Positions 8,209 through 17,059 of a stretch of DNA of 38,611 bases are shown here, one piece after another. Below the pieces are notes generated by a model that was given only the letters and a program-made list of their open reading frames with translations, did no database searches and was not told the origin of the DNA. Source of the stretch: Candidatus Kapaibacterium sp. (GTDB lineage: Bacteria > Bacteroidota > Ignavibacteria > Kapaibacteriales > Kapaibacteriaceae); NCBI GenBank assembly GCA_018882585.1, contig VFFB01000012.1:1-38611 (forward strand), in the 5' to 3' direction. The stretch's first letter is position 1; each line of letters starts with the position of its first letter. The translations under genes were made by a program, and so were the position numbers.

Positions 8209-9738
8209 TCAGGGTTGCTGCGATGGACGGCTGAACTTGTAAAACTCGACCTTGCCGACGGCGGCCTGGACACTCTTCTCAGAGAGATCCATGAACGTAC
8301 GCGGCGCTATGCCAAGCCACACGATGAAGATGACCAGCGGCACCAGCTGCCAGTACTCGATCGTGCGAAGATCACGCAGATGATGATTCTCGGGATTGTT
8401 GTTGGTGCCGAACATGACCCGCTGGAACATCCACAGCAGATAGACGGCAGCAAAGATCACGCCGCTCGCACTGATGATGGCATAGGCCCAGTTGTTCAGG
8501 AACGGCGAACGGAACGCACCGATCAACGTGAAGAACTCGCCGACGAAACCGTTCAGACCCGGAAGACCGACCGATGCGAACATGGCTATGGCGAACATGA
8601 CAGCAAAGCGGGGCATCACATTGGTGATGCCACCGTAGTCGCCGATCTCACGCGTATGACGACGCTCGTACAAGACGCCAACACACAAGAACAGCATGCC
8701 CGTCGACAGACCGTGATTGACCATCTGGATTACAGCGCCCTGGACACCTTCCACGGTGATGGAGAAGATGCCAAGCACCACAAAGCCCAGGTGACTGACC
8801 GACGAGTACGCAACAAGCTTCTTGATGTCGGTCTGCACCATGGCAACAAGTGCGCCATAAATGATTCCGATCACGGCAAGCACACTGATGGGGCCGGCAA
8901 GTTCCGCCGACGTCTGCGGGAACAGTTCCAGGTTGAACCGGATCAGGCCATAGGTTCCCATCTTGAGCAGCACGGCGGCCAGGATCACCGAACCCGCCGT
9001 AGGTGCCTGCACGTGGGCATCAGGCAACCACGTATGGAATGGGAACAACGGCACCTTGATGAAGAATGCCAAGGCAAAGGCCATGAACAGCCAGAACTGC
9101 ACGTCCATCGGAATGGCGGGAGCGATCATGCGAAGCTTCATCAGGTCGGCAGTGAATCCTACGCCTGCTTCCACACCGTACAATCCAAGCCATATGATGG
9201 CCACCAGCATCAGCAGCGATCCCGCTAGCGTGTACAGGAAGAACTTGACGGCCGCATAAATGCGATCCTTGCCACCCCATATGCCGATGATGAAATACAT
9301 CGGAATGAGGATGACCTCCCAGAACACGTAAAACAGGAAGGTGTCCAATGCAGCAAACACGCCCGTCATGCCAAACTGTAGCATGAGCATCAGCGCGTAG
9401 TACTCCTTGGTCTGCTTCGTGATCGAATCCCATGATGCCAAAATGGCGATCGGCATCATAAAGGTCGTCAGCAGAACCAACAGCAGCGACGTCCCATCAA
9501 TACCGATACGGAACCCTGCGTCAAGCGCCGGGATCCACTGTGAGTTTATCGTAAACTGCATCGCCGTGGACGTTCGATCGAACCCCGGCAACAGCAGCAG
9601 CGATACAAGGAATGTGATTACGGTCATGACCAATGTCGTGACCTTGATGGCTTTGACCTGCGAACGCTCAATGAGCATCACGGCGAGCGAGCCCGCCAGC
9701 GGCAGAAAGATCGTAGCCAGTAGTGCCGACACTCCCAT
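8209..9738 (-). CDS. nuoM: NADH-quinone oxidoreductase subunit M
   Basis: 509 residues, typical for NuoM, the central antiporter-like proton channel of the complex I membrane arm. Diagnostic stretches: FYVFWEVILIPMYFIIG (Glu141, equivalent to E. coli Glu144), FFIKVPLFPFHTWLPDAH (Lys228) and AAVLLKMGTYGLIRF (Lys259). The HTWLPDAHVQAPT motif separates it from Mrp antiporter subunits. Upstream lies a divergent gene, not nuoL or nuoK, so nuoM opens its own operon. The remaining complex I genes must lie elsewhere. Confidence 0.96.
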   Translation of the reverse strand: MGVSALLATIFLPLAGSLAVMLIERSQVKAIKVTTLVMTVITFLVSLLLLPGFDRTSTAMQFTINSQWIPALDAGFRIGIDGTSLLLVLLTTFMMPIAILASWDSITKQTKEYYALMLMLQFGMTGVFAALDTFLFYVFWEVILIPMYFIIGIWGGKDRIYAAVKFFLYTLAGSLLMLVAIIWLGLYGVEAGVGFTADLMKLRMIAPAIPMDVQFWLFMAFALAFFIKVPLFPFHTWLPDAHVQAPTAGSVILAAVLLKMGTYGLIRFNLELFPQTSAELAGPISVLAVIGIIYGALVAMVQTDIKKLVAYSSVSHLGFVVLGIFSITVEGVQGAVIQMVNHGLSTGMLFLCVGVLYERRHTREIGDYGGITNVMPRFAVMFAIAMFASVGLPGLNGFVGEFFTLIGAFRSPFLNNWAYAIISASGVIFAAVYLLWMFQRVMFGTNNNPENHHLRDLRTIEYWQLVPLVIFIVWLGIAPRTFMDLSEKSVQAAVGKVEFYKFSRPSQQP

Positions 9739-9857
9739 ACGGTTCCGGTTTGGGGGGTGAAGATGGATACAAAAATCAGTGCAATATAGGAGTTTTCAGG
9801 GCACGGGAACGACGTATCTTGTCAACGTAGGTATAGTTACGAGAGGACTCCATCCTG
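9739..9857. promoter_or_regulatory. Divergent promoter region, nuoM and histidine kinase
   Basis: A 119-base gap between divergent genes must hold promoters for both. The best minus-strand candidate is TATATTGC at 9782-9789, a weakened TAnnTTTG about 45 bases before nuoM. On the plus strand TATCTTGT (9815-9822) is a similar near-match before the kinase. Neither is exact, so specific boxes are tentative. Confidence 0.35.
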
Positions 9858-10583
9858 ATGCACGCCACACCTTCGAACGATACACCAATAAGCCGCATAC
9901 AGCACCAGGCTGACGTCCTTTCGCTCTTGGCGCATGATCTGCGGGGCTCGCTTGCAAATGTGCATGCCGCACTCCACGAGGCGATCGCCTGCCTGAACGA
10001 TGCCGTCGAACCGGATACGGTCACCCTGTTGACGGATTCCGAGCTTGCCATTGAGCGCATGATCGACGCCGTTGCGTCCATGATGGTCCTCGCCCGGGCT
10101 GATCGGCTGCAGATCGATATGGTTGACCTTGGCTTCGTCTTGCCGGACATCCTGGACCAGCACAGGCCGCATGCCGACGAGAAGCAGATCGTCCTTGACG
10201 GTCCCGACACAACGGGCGACCTGCCATGGCTGATGGCCGACAGTACGGTTCTCGGCGTGATCCTCGGCAATCTTGTGTCAAATGCCGTCAAGTACTCACC
10301 CAATGGCAGCACGGTCCGAATCTGCGCATCGTCGGCCGACGATGGCGTGGCGATTGATGTGATCGACGAGGGGCCGGGAATCCCGCCCGAAGACGTCGAA
10401 CGTCTGTTCGAACAACCGGGCACGCTGTCGACCCGCCCAACAGGCGGCGAATCTTCAACCGGACTTGGACTGTATCTCTGCGCGCGCCTTGCCAAACGCA
10501 TGGGGGCGAGACTTATGTATGCGGCTGCCGATCAGGGTGGGACCAAGATGACACTGCTGTGCTCACATGCAAAGCACTCCTGA
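9858..10583 (+). CDS. Soluble orphan sensor histidine kinase
   Basis: 241 residues with no transmembrane segment and no recognisable sensor (PAS, GAF or HAMP) domain. The phosphoacceptor helix has LLAHDLRGSLANV with His26. The HATPase_c part has the N box LGNLVSNAVKYSPNG (Asn142), G1 box DEGPGIP (170-176) and G2 box TGLGLYL (201-207). It would autophosphorylate His26 and pass phosphate to a response regulator, but none is encoded in the window. The input may come from a partner protein binding the short N-terminus. It is the only gene in its transcript, diverging from nuoM and converging on the barrel gene at 10764. Confidence 0.9.
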   Translation: MHATPSNDTPISRIQHQADVLSLLAHDLRGSLANVHAALHEAIACLNDAVEPDTVTLLTDSELAIERMIDAVASMMVLARADRLQIDMVDLGFVLPDILDQHRPHADEKQIVLDGPDTTGDLPWLMADSTVLGVILGNLVSNAVKYSPNGSTVRICASSADDGVAIDVIDEGPGIPPEDVERLFEQPGTLSTRPTGGESSTGLGLYLCARLAKRMGARLMYAAADQGGTKMTLLCSHAKHS

Positions 10584-10669
10584 GCAGCATGCGATCTTCT
10601 ACGCTTGGTAGATCCAAACAAGGACAGCATTTTGTCGCGCACCTTTTACCGCTCGTGCGAACGCAGACG

Positions 10670-10687
10670 GCGGCGGGCAACCGCCGC
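10670..10687. other. GC-rich hairpin in convergent intergenic region
   Basis: Perfect 7-bp GC stem (10670-10676 with 10681-10687) closed by a GCAA tetraloop, in the 180-base gap between the convergent kinase and barrel genes. No T tract follows on either strand. A second small inverted repeat (cacgtc/gacgtg) lies about 20 bases further right. It is probably a bidirectional transcription or RNA-stability element; the rest of the gap shows nothing I recognise. Confidence 0.45.
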
Positions 10688-10763
10688 ACCGGTCTGACGC
10701 CACGTCGGTGACGTGCAGTTGAGGTCAGGCGGGCATGCACCAACGTGTATGTCCGCTGTTGTT

Positions 10764-11525
10764 TCATAGAATGCGCTTCGATAGCGTGACGCCGATTTGG
10801 ACGCTTATCGGCATCCAGCCACCTATGCCGTCAGGCCCTTTACCGGCGCCAACCGCGACAAATGGCGTGCAGTACATCCCCGTGTTTCCGTGCATCCCAA
10901 CCATGATGTCGCGTCCCACGCCAAGATTGCCGCTCAGCCTCCACGCTGCAGGCAGTCGCGACCGATGACGCACAGCAGCCTGCTCAAGGTGATACGGCAA
11001 CACAGCAGCATTGAGTTCACGCTGCCAAAGGATGGTCGCATCATCGCCTATGGGAAGGTCGGCACGAAACCCAAGCATGATGTGCCAGCCCGCCGTGCCG
11101 AAGGCTCGTCGCCCTTCGGCTAGGATCGTAACCACGGGCCGATCCTGCGTCAGATCAAACACAGCATTCCGCACCGAGGTATCAGCGGTCACAGGCGTCG
11201 TCGTTCGCGCAGTCAGACGTTGCAGCCCAAGTCCGATTCCAGCAGTCAGGGCATGCAAGGACATCGCCGGACGATACGTGCACACAGCAACGGCCGATGC
11301 ACCGACGATCGTTCCGCCAGGCAGGCTGATGGTCATAATGTCGGCGTTGGGTGCCGTCCCCAGGGTGAAGGGTAGTTCAATTGGCCCCGACGTGATGCCC
11401 GCTACTGCCATCCCGCGCACGCCCAGCATCCAGGCGTCGTCGGCATGACCGCAGCGCATGACATTGCCCCCTATCAGACACTGTAGCAGGAAGACAAGAA
11501 TGATCGGTAAGGGGCGAGGGTTCAT
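10764..11525 (-). CDS. Predicted outer-membrane barrel, last gene of the surface operon
   Basis: 253 residues with a hydrophobic signal sequence (MNPRPLPIILVFLLQCLIGG). The mature chain alternates amphipathic strands and turns (AVAVCTYRPAMSLHALTAGIGLGLQRL, WHIMLGFRADLPIGDDATILWQ split by loops, WRLSGNLGVGRDIMVGMHGN, PISVQIGVTLSKRIL), consistent with a small beta barrel. No catalytic motif is seen. Its ATG overlaps the stop of the T9SS-like gene upstream (ATGA), the same cargo-then-barrel arrangement as at 4405. I do not recognise the family. A role as surface anchor or exit partner for the preceding secreted proteins is inference from position only. Confidence 0.6.
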   Translation of the reverse strand: MNPRPLPIILVFLLQCLIGGNVMRCGHADDAWMLGVRGMAVAGITSGPIELPFTLGTAPNADIMTISLPGGTIVGASAVAVCTYRPAMSLHALTAGIGLGLQRLTARTTTPVTADTSVRNAVFDLTQDRPVVTILAEGRRAFGTAGWHIMLGFRADLPIGDDATILWQRELNAAVLPYHLEQAAVRHRSRLPAAWRLSGNLGVGRDIMVGMHGNTGMYCTPFVAVGAGKGPDGIGGWMPISVQIGVTLSKRIL

Positions 11526-12832
11526 CGAAGGTGCTGCGCTTTGAGTACGATGCGTGACAACTCGTCGATGCTACGGTCATCAATGGGATGACCAATGATA
11601 ACGATGTTGACTAAACCCTGCGAGGCGATATCGCCCACGTTGAACGATGCACGGTAGCCGCTGCCGCGCTGGACCATGAGGTTGACCATCGGGTGTCCAT
11701 CGGCATCAACAAGGTCGCCCAGCTTGTTCCCAAGCACGTCATATGCCGCGGCGTCGATGCGCAGACGGTCGTCGGCATCAAACAGCACGTCAACGCGATC
11801 ACGAAAGGGATTCCGCAGTACGGAGGCATTGCTGACGATGGCATTGGGAATGTGCACGACGGCCGTATCAAAGATGATGCGATCGCCGCGACCAGCTCGC
11901 ACACCTACAAGTCGATAGGCATAGGCTTCTCTGCGGTACTCCACGCCATCGAGAATGTCATCGACCGTGCGTCCCTTATCGCACGTGCCGCAGGCTGCCA
12001 ACGATGTGTTGTTGGCATAGTCGAGATTGGCACGGGCCTGAAACTCGAGAACGTTTGGCCGACGTCGGTCTACCAGCGCTCGTTCGATCAGGAAACCGTC
12101 GAGCTGCTCTTCGCACACGGTTGAGAAGCGAAGCTGCACCGAGAGGTCTCCGCGATAGAGGGCTTCGAATGCCATGATCTGGACTGAATCACAATCAGGC
12201 GTCGTGGACGACCCGATGCCATATCGTGTTGCGATCTCGACATTGTCGTGGCGTCGGTAGACGTAGACTTCCTGTCCTGCCGCTGTGATGATACTATCCT
12301 GGACAAGTTTCGCCGCATGTGCCTGCCAGACTTCGGTGGGCTCGGCAAAGGCGAGCTCTGTCGATATGGCACTGCCATCGACCGTCGACAGTGCAAAACG
12401 TCCAATACGTATGGTTGGACGAGTGGCCGACAGCTGGATGGTTTGATCCAAACTGTCGGGACCGTAGACCAAGATGCGTATCCGTCCCTGAACGATATCA
12501 GCCGTGCAGGTGTAGCCGCGCATCTGCGTTGCGTCATACGGCACCAGAGCGAGATCACTGCTTCCCGGAACGAGATCAATACGGTGGACGCCCGCGATCA
12601 GGCCACCGGTCTGCCGCAACGCAACGGCTTCGATGCGCAACGTCGTGTTCGCCCAGTGCTGCCACGAGTCGTCAACACGTGTGACCACAACGTCGAACTC
12701 GACGCGGTCCTGCCGCTGGTCATCGACCATCAACAGCGAGATCCTCGCGTCAACCTTTTGCGCATGCAGCGATGCAGTACCCAGCATGCTCAGGGCCAGC
12801 ACTGCAACGACGATAAGATTACGGTACTGCAC
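11522..12832 (-). CDS. Secreted protein with T9SS-like C-terminal domain
   Basis: 436 residues starting at GTG 12832, which lies inside the 3' end of the upstream gene (14-base overlap). It has a signal peptide ending SLHAQ near residue 25. The N-terminal half is beta-rich without recognised family motifs. There is a Cys-containing stretch, AACGTCDKGRTVDD, near the middle. The C-terminal ~100 residues begin RNPFRDRVDVLF and contain AAYDVLGNKLGDLVDADG, the NPF...YDxxGxxv layout of T9SS type A sorting domains, although the tail (VLKAQHLR) is atypical. It is probably surface exposed. The coupled downstream barrel may be its partner. Function unknown. Confidence 0.7.
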   Translation of the reverse strand: MQYRNLIVVAVLALSMLGTASLHAQKVDARISLLMVDDQRQDRVEFDVVVTRVDDSWQHWANTTLRIEAVALRQTGGLIAGVHRIDLVPGSSDLALVPYDATQMRGYTCTADIVQGRIRILVYGPDSLDQTIQLSATRPTIRIGRFALSTVDGSAISTELAFAEPTEVWQAHAAKLVQDSIITAAGQEVYVYRRHDNVEIATRYGIGSSTTPDCDSVQIMAFEALYRGDLSVQLRFSTVCEEQLDGFLIERALVDRRRPNVLEFQARANLDYANNTSLAACGTCDKGRTVDDILDGVEYRREAYAYRLVGVRAGRGDRIIFDTAVVHIPNAIVSNASVLRNPFRDRVDVLFDADDRLRIDAAAYDVLGNKLGDLVDADGHPMVNLMVQRGSGYRASFNVGDIASQGLVNIVIIGHPIDDRSIDELSRIVLKAQHLR

Positions 12833-14903
12833 CTGCGCGTCCCCTGTTGTTCCAGATCAGGTTGAGATCGTTGGTGCCAAGGATACCGTCAAGCGATACA
12901 TCAAGAGGCAGATACCCCTCATCGTTCAGGGGCACCGGCCAGATGATGTCATCACGACCGATTAGGTTCGAGATGTCGACATCACCCGCTGGCATGGCCC
13001 AGCGGCGCTGCCCATCCTGCACTCCGGCAAAGACGAGTGATGCGGGCCCGCCGAACACGCTCTCGCCACGGCTAAGGTCGGCGGTGATCTCGCCCTCGCC
13101 AGGTCGAACGATAAGCGGTTCAGCCGTCATGACCGAAAGGTGATTGCGATGGTGGAGCGCCATGTAGTAGCGTCCAGTTCGCACTTGACGCGCAGTCACT
13201 CGAAACGTGGTCTGCGGGTCGACAACGTGACCGTTTGCCGAGAGCAGACCGGGATAATAGTATCGGCGACCACCGGTGACCTCGCTGCGCAACTCGACAA
13301 CGATCCAGTCAACAATGGAATCGGCAAGAGGTAAATGCGCACTCACGCCACCACCCGACCACAGGTCAAATGGATAGCCCGAGGGCGACGTGGTCGGGAT
13401 CACGTCGTTGGTACGCAACGTTGTCCGCATCCGAGGTTCGGCATCGGCCGCTCGCGTAACCAGCGCTCCCTCCAGAAACGCCCGAACATCCAGTACGACA
13501 GATGGCGTTGTCGACGACAGACCAATGGCAAAGTCTCCGTTTGCAACCACGCCTCTGCTGATGCCACGTCGCCACTGCGGCCGCATTGGATCGCCATTCG
13601 TCGGCAGATCACTTACGCCGTGGTCGACGTAATCCGAGCCGTCATACCGCAACAACATAAGCGAGTCGAGCATCGAGCGCAGACCATCACGGACTTCGAT
13701 CACCGTATCTGTTTCGACCGGTGCGGTCGGCTGCACACGCCACGCATAGCCGACGTCGGCGCGGAACGTACTGTCGGCCACCGGCCGACCATCCTGATCA
13801 AGCATCGTCAGCTGATAATACCTGCGCACTTTGTCGACACTCCCTGCTGCCTGTGGCGGCATGGTCAGCCGCTTTGTTCGCAGTGAGATCGCAGCGATGC
13901 TTCCGCGATCTGCCACATCGTTGAATCGCACGTAGGTGTCGATGGCATTCATCTGCAACGCCCTACCTATGTCGACGTTCGTGCGAATCAGCGTACCGTC
14001 GACCTCTGCCCACGGACTCGCGCATGCGACGTCCTTGGCCGAGTTGAAAGTCAGTACATATCGCTGCGTGATGTCGGGCTCGGTATGGATGTGTCCGCCA
14101 AGGACCAGATCACCATGCACCGTCAGGTCGTGCGACAACGTGATGCCACCAAGATTCTCCTGCAGCAAGCTCGCCACCACGTCTCCACCTGTCGGCATCT
14201 CGGCACCGGTGCGCACCAGCCGCGTACCATAGTACCGCAGATTCATGACACCTGCGGGGATAGGGGGCGAGGTTATACTTCCGGCGTCACTGCGCCATAG
14301 CCATGCGGAATCCGCAAGCATCAGCCAGCCGGCGGAGCGAGCTTCGACGATACCATCCTGGAGGTCCAGCCGTCGCGTGATGCTCAGCATGGCCTGGTCC
14401 AACAGCTGTATCGTCGATCGATTCGCGGTTTCGAGAACAGGTACGACGCCTACACCCGACAGTCGCTGGGGTCGATCGCCGTCGAGACGCAGCGTTGCAT
14501 CGCCCACGTCAGACGACATCCTTCCGTTATGCTGCACACCGCCCCGTGCCCGAATGGGCTGCGGCGTCTGCATGATGATCTGCGCTTCGACCGACGTTGC
14601 GAGCATCGCTTCGACGGTAAGCGCTTGCGCCGTATCGTCGACGATCTTGCGAGATGCGCCGGCGACGTAGAGCGACTCGTAGGAGACCGAGGCCACACGC
14701 TGCGTGTCGGCACCATCATCGCCGATATATTCGACGTGACCGCCGATCGAAGGCTGCGCGATCGTCGCATCTCCGTGAATACGCAGACGTCCCGTGTTAA
14801 CAATGATGCCCTCGCTCTGCAGCAGGCCATGCGTCGATTGCGCAAACGCTGTTGCTGCCACCAGGAATACCGCGAGTGCCGCATACCAAGCAAGACCGAT
14901 CAT
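12819..14903 (-). CDS. Large secreted repeat protein with dockerin-like C-terminus
   Basis: 694 residues with a signal peptide (MIGLAWYAALAVFLVAATAFAQ). The N-terminal half has repeated beta units of the form xxYxGxxxQ...YxxL...L, such as LRLDGDRPQRLSG and LRYYGTRLVRTG, like the filamentous repeat stretches of Bacteroidota surface proteins. Residues ~575-590 contain YYMALHHRNHLSVMTA, a motif common near the ends of so-called hemagglutinin proteins of Bacteroidota. The C-terminus has two calcium-loop-like segments, DVDISNLIGRDD (641-652) and DVSLDGILGTND (668-679), spaced as in a type I dockerin, then NNRGRAGAVP. It is coupled to its upstream neighbour by ATGA. It probably acts outside the cell as an adhesin or scaffold partner. 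The calcium and cohesin-binding idea is inference. Confidence 0.75.
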   Translation of the reverse strand: MIGLAWYAALAVFLVAATAFAQSTHGLLQSEGIIVNTGRLRIHGDATIAQPSIGGHVEYIGDDGADTQRVASVSYESLYVAGASRKIVDDTAQALTVEAMLATSVEAQIIMQTPQPIRARGGVQHNGRMSSDVGDATLRLDGDRPQRLSGVGVVPVLETANRSTIQLLDQAMLSITRRLDLQDGIVEARSAGWLMLADSAWLWRSDAGSITSPPIPAGVMNLRYYGTRLVRTGAEMPTGGDVVASLLQENLGGITLSHDLTVHGDLVLGGHIHTEPDITQRYVLTFNSAKDVACASPWAEVDGTLIRTNVDIGRALQMNAIDTYVRFNDVADRGSIAAISLRTKRLTMPPQAAGSVDKVRRYYQLTMLDQDGRPVADSTFRADVGYAWRVQPTAPVETDTVIEVRDGLRSMLDSLMLLRYDGSDYVDHGVSDLPTNGDPMRPQWRRGISRGVVANGDFAIGLSSTTPSVVLDVRAFLEGALVTRAADAEPRMRTTLRTNDVIPTTSPSGYPFDLWSGGGVSAHLPLADSIVDWIVVELRSEVTGGRRYYYPGLLSANGHVVDPQTTFRVTARQVRTGRYYMALHHRNHLSVMTAEPLIVRPGEGEITADLSRGESVFGGPASLVFAGVQDGQRRWAMPAGDVDISNLIGRDDIIWPVPLNDEGYLPLDVSLDGILGTNDLNLIWNNRGRAGAVP

Positions 14904-17059
14904 GGCAACCCCACCGACAGGATCCCGGCGTTGGTGACGGTCGCACCCGGGCTTACGAGCAATCGCGGCGTGCTGAACTCAGCCGACGGATACACGACGA
15001 GTCCGCCATCGATAGGTCTGTTCGAGATGTCCTGTTCAGCGACATCCACAGGTGACGTCGCCCTGCGCTGCACGCGCACAACCGACGTTGGTGCGGGCAC
15101 GAGTGAGAACGCATAGGCTGCAGCATCACTGCCAACAAGCAATGCCGAGTTCGGCTGATCGCCGATTTCAACGCTGGACGCCATCTGCGTCGGAAACAGT
15201 TCGGCAATGCGATAGCTGTCGGTTGCACGCTCGTACCCCACGTGGACCGTATAGCCATTGATCATCACAGCGTCTTGTGGCTCGGGCTCTCTGCCCTCGT
15301 CCCAAGTCATTGGATTGCTCCATCGCCCATGAGCAATGGCCTGCAGTACATCACGGCTGCCACGCAGCAACACATCATAGCCACTGGGAATCACCATGTT
15401 GTCTGGTCCGGTACTACCAAGCCCCTTCAGCTCGACGTAACCCATGACATCTGCTGCCGCGGCACGGCGCGCATACGAGGGTGGAAGCGTCGGCACAAGC
15501 TTGGTTGCCAATTGCTGCGGCCGATCCGTTGCCCGCATGAAGCGCAGCAGATGCTGCGACGTCGACGTCGCCCACGCTGAAGGAAGGTCCTCGATCGTAT
15601 AACCAATACGTATCGTTGCCCTCCAATCGCCAAGTGCCGAGAGGGTTACTTTTCGTCGCACGTCCGTTGACGCGTCATAGACTACGGGGTCGGTCTTCGG
15701 CCGAACATCCAATGTCAGAATCGTTGGAGTCGAGTCAAAGGTCAGCAGCGTTTGTGCGTTGTTGTATGCGAATGTCGTTCCCGCTGCAGCCGTTCGGAGG
15801 TCCCTGCGCATTGCTCCTATCACTTCGGATACACCGGAATAGTCTGCAACGCCGTCTCGCATGGCCACGGTATCAGCACCGGCATCGATCATGGCCGAGT
15901 GAACGTATAAATCACGCTGAAGATGGACGTTGCCGTCGACAGTCTTACCGCCCTGTGCGGCTCGGAGACTACCATATGCCGCCGCCGGCCCGGCCGCGAG
16001 GATCGTCTGCGGTTGACGTCCCTCGTAGTTCACAAGCGACGTGGCAGCATAGGTCGCGTTGGCGTGCTGTCCGAAAGCATTCACGTAGACACCTCGAATG
16101 CGAAGCTCTGCAGTATCGCCCACGTGCAACAAGGACGAGGCAGCATCATATAGCCGTAGCAATGCACTTGTGTCAACAACGGTGGTTGATGTCGGCCGCA
16201 TCAGCAGTCTACCATCCACAACATCGACAGTATCAGTAAACCAGGTCGAGTCTGCCGTCGTAACATGCCCTCCGTCTTCGATGCGCAGGTTCGCGGCAAC
16301 GCGTGCTTCGCTGCCCCATGTCATACGACCCTGTATGATGGTGGGAGCTCTCGACTCGATGCGCAGGATCTGCTCGACGATCGTGCTGTCACCCTGCGCA
16401 AGACGCTTCGGCCCATTTCGCAGCAACAGATGCCGGTACCGGTCGATGCCTGACACTTGCCCATATTCCGGGGTCAAGGTCTGCGGACGATTTCCATCGA
16501 AGATGAACCATCCTTCGTAGCGACGCGCACCGCCTGCAGCTTCGTACGATCCGGCAACAGCTGTCCCGTCTAAAATCTGCTTTGTGGCTGCGCCGCCGAG
16601 TGCAAGGTCCGTATAATGCCGACGTTGTATGCGCTGCAGTCCGGCACCACGAACGAACCGGACCAGGCCTCCGATACGCGACAGTGTGTCGCGCCCCATC
16701 GCCGTTGCACCATCTGCATCACCGGATGCATCGGTGAACAGGTGTTCCGATCCGGTGATCTCGATCGTACCCATGTTGACGATATCATTGAGAGGGGCAG
16801 CGTTCAGCCACATTGATGTATCGGCGACAAACGTGATGGTTCCGCTATTCGCACATGCGGCTGCCGTCGCGGTATGGATGACTCCGTCAACGACGATACG
16901 TCCTTGATTGACGATCGTGCCGTCGTCGAAGAGGTCTCCGTGGATAGATACGAGCGCGTCGCGGCCGACGACCATGCGTTCACCACGAATGGCTATTCCC
17001 TGGGCATGACCAAGGGTTGCGCACAGGAGGCAAAGCGTCACGATTGCTGTGCGGCTCAT
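14900..17059 (-). CDS. Large secreted beta-repeat protein, adhesin-like
   Basis: 719 residues from ATG 17059, chosen because it overlaps the preceding stop (ATGA) and begins a clean signal peptide (MSRTAIVTLCLLCATLGHAQ). An upstream in-frame start would prepend 14 residues unlike a leader. The first ~100 residues are a beta-helix-like ladder (VSIHGDLFDDGTIVNQGRI). Three repeats start near 132, 185 and 343, the latter two with FDGNRPQTL and YEGRQPQTI, the GxxxQTI unit typical of Bacteroidota surface fibres. Near 578 is GRWSNPMTWDEGREPEPQD followed by YTVHVG, a GxWsxxxTWxxGxxP module common in T9SS-secreted proteins. No catalytic residues and no clear sorting domain are seen. It is a paralogue-like partner of the next gene down. 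Function unknown; adhesion or filament role is inferred. Confidence 0.75.
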   Translation of the reverse strand: MSRTAIVTLCLLCATLGHAQGIAIRGERMVVGRDALVSIHGDLFDDGTIVNQGRIVVDGVIHTATAAACANSGTITFVADTSMWLNAAPLNDIVNMGTIEITGSEHLFTDASGDADGATAMGRDTLSRIGGLVRFVRGAGLQRIQRRHYTDLALGGAATKQILDGTAVAGSYEAAGGARRYEGWFIFDGNRPQTLTPEYGQVSGIDRYRHLLLRNGPKRLAQGDSTIVEQILRIESRAPTIIQGRMTWGSEARVAANLRIEDGGHVTTADSTWFTDTVDVVDGRLLMRPTSTTVVDTSALLRLYDAASSLLHVGDTAELRIRGVYVNAFGQHANATYAATSLVNYEGRQPQTILAAGPAAAYGSLRAAQGGKTVDGNVHLQRDLYVHSAMIDAGADTVAMRDGVADYSGVSEVIGAMRRDLRTAAAGTTFAYNNAQTLLTFDSTPTILTLDVRPKTDPVVYDASTDVRRKVTLSALGDWRATIRIGYTIEDLPSAWATSTSQHLLRFMRATDRPQQLATKLVPTLPPSYARRAAAADVMGYVELKGLGSTGPDNMVIPSGYDVLLRGSRDVLQAIAHGRWSNPMTWDEGREPEPQDAVMINGYTVHVGYERATDSYRIAELFPTQMASSVEIGDQPNSALLVGSDAAAYAFSLVPAPTSVVRVQRRATSPVDVAEQDISNRPIDGGLVVYPSAEFSTPRLLVSPGATVTNAGILSVGLP

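Noticed and set aside
8215-9228. 337-codon plus-strand frame opposite nuoM
   Set aside because: It is antisense to a gene with intact catalytic residues and its composition (His, Asp, Arg, Gln rich) is typical of a reverse-frame shadow of membrane helices.
6749-9738. Mrp-type Na+/H+ antiporter subunits
   Set aside because: The motifs HTWLPDAHVQAPT and HQWAPDVYEG, together with the lengths, are specific to NuoM and NuoN, and no other mrp gene is adjacent.
15616-16239. Long plus-strand open frame of 207 codons
   Set aside because: It lies wholly antisense to the 719-aa repeat protein gene, is rich in Arg, Ser and His with no domain, and has no leader or operon context. It is a shadow of a high-GC gene.
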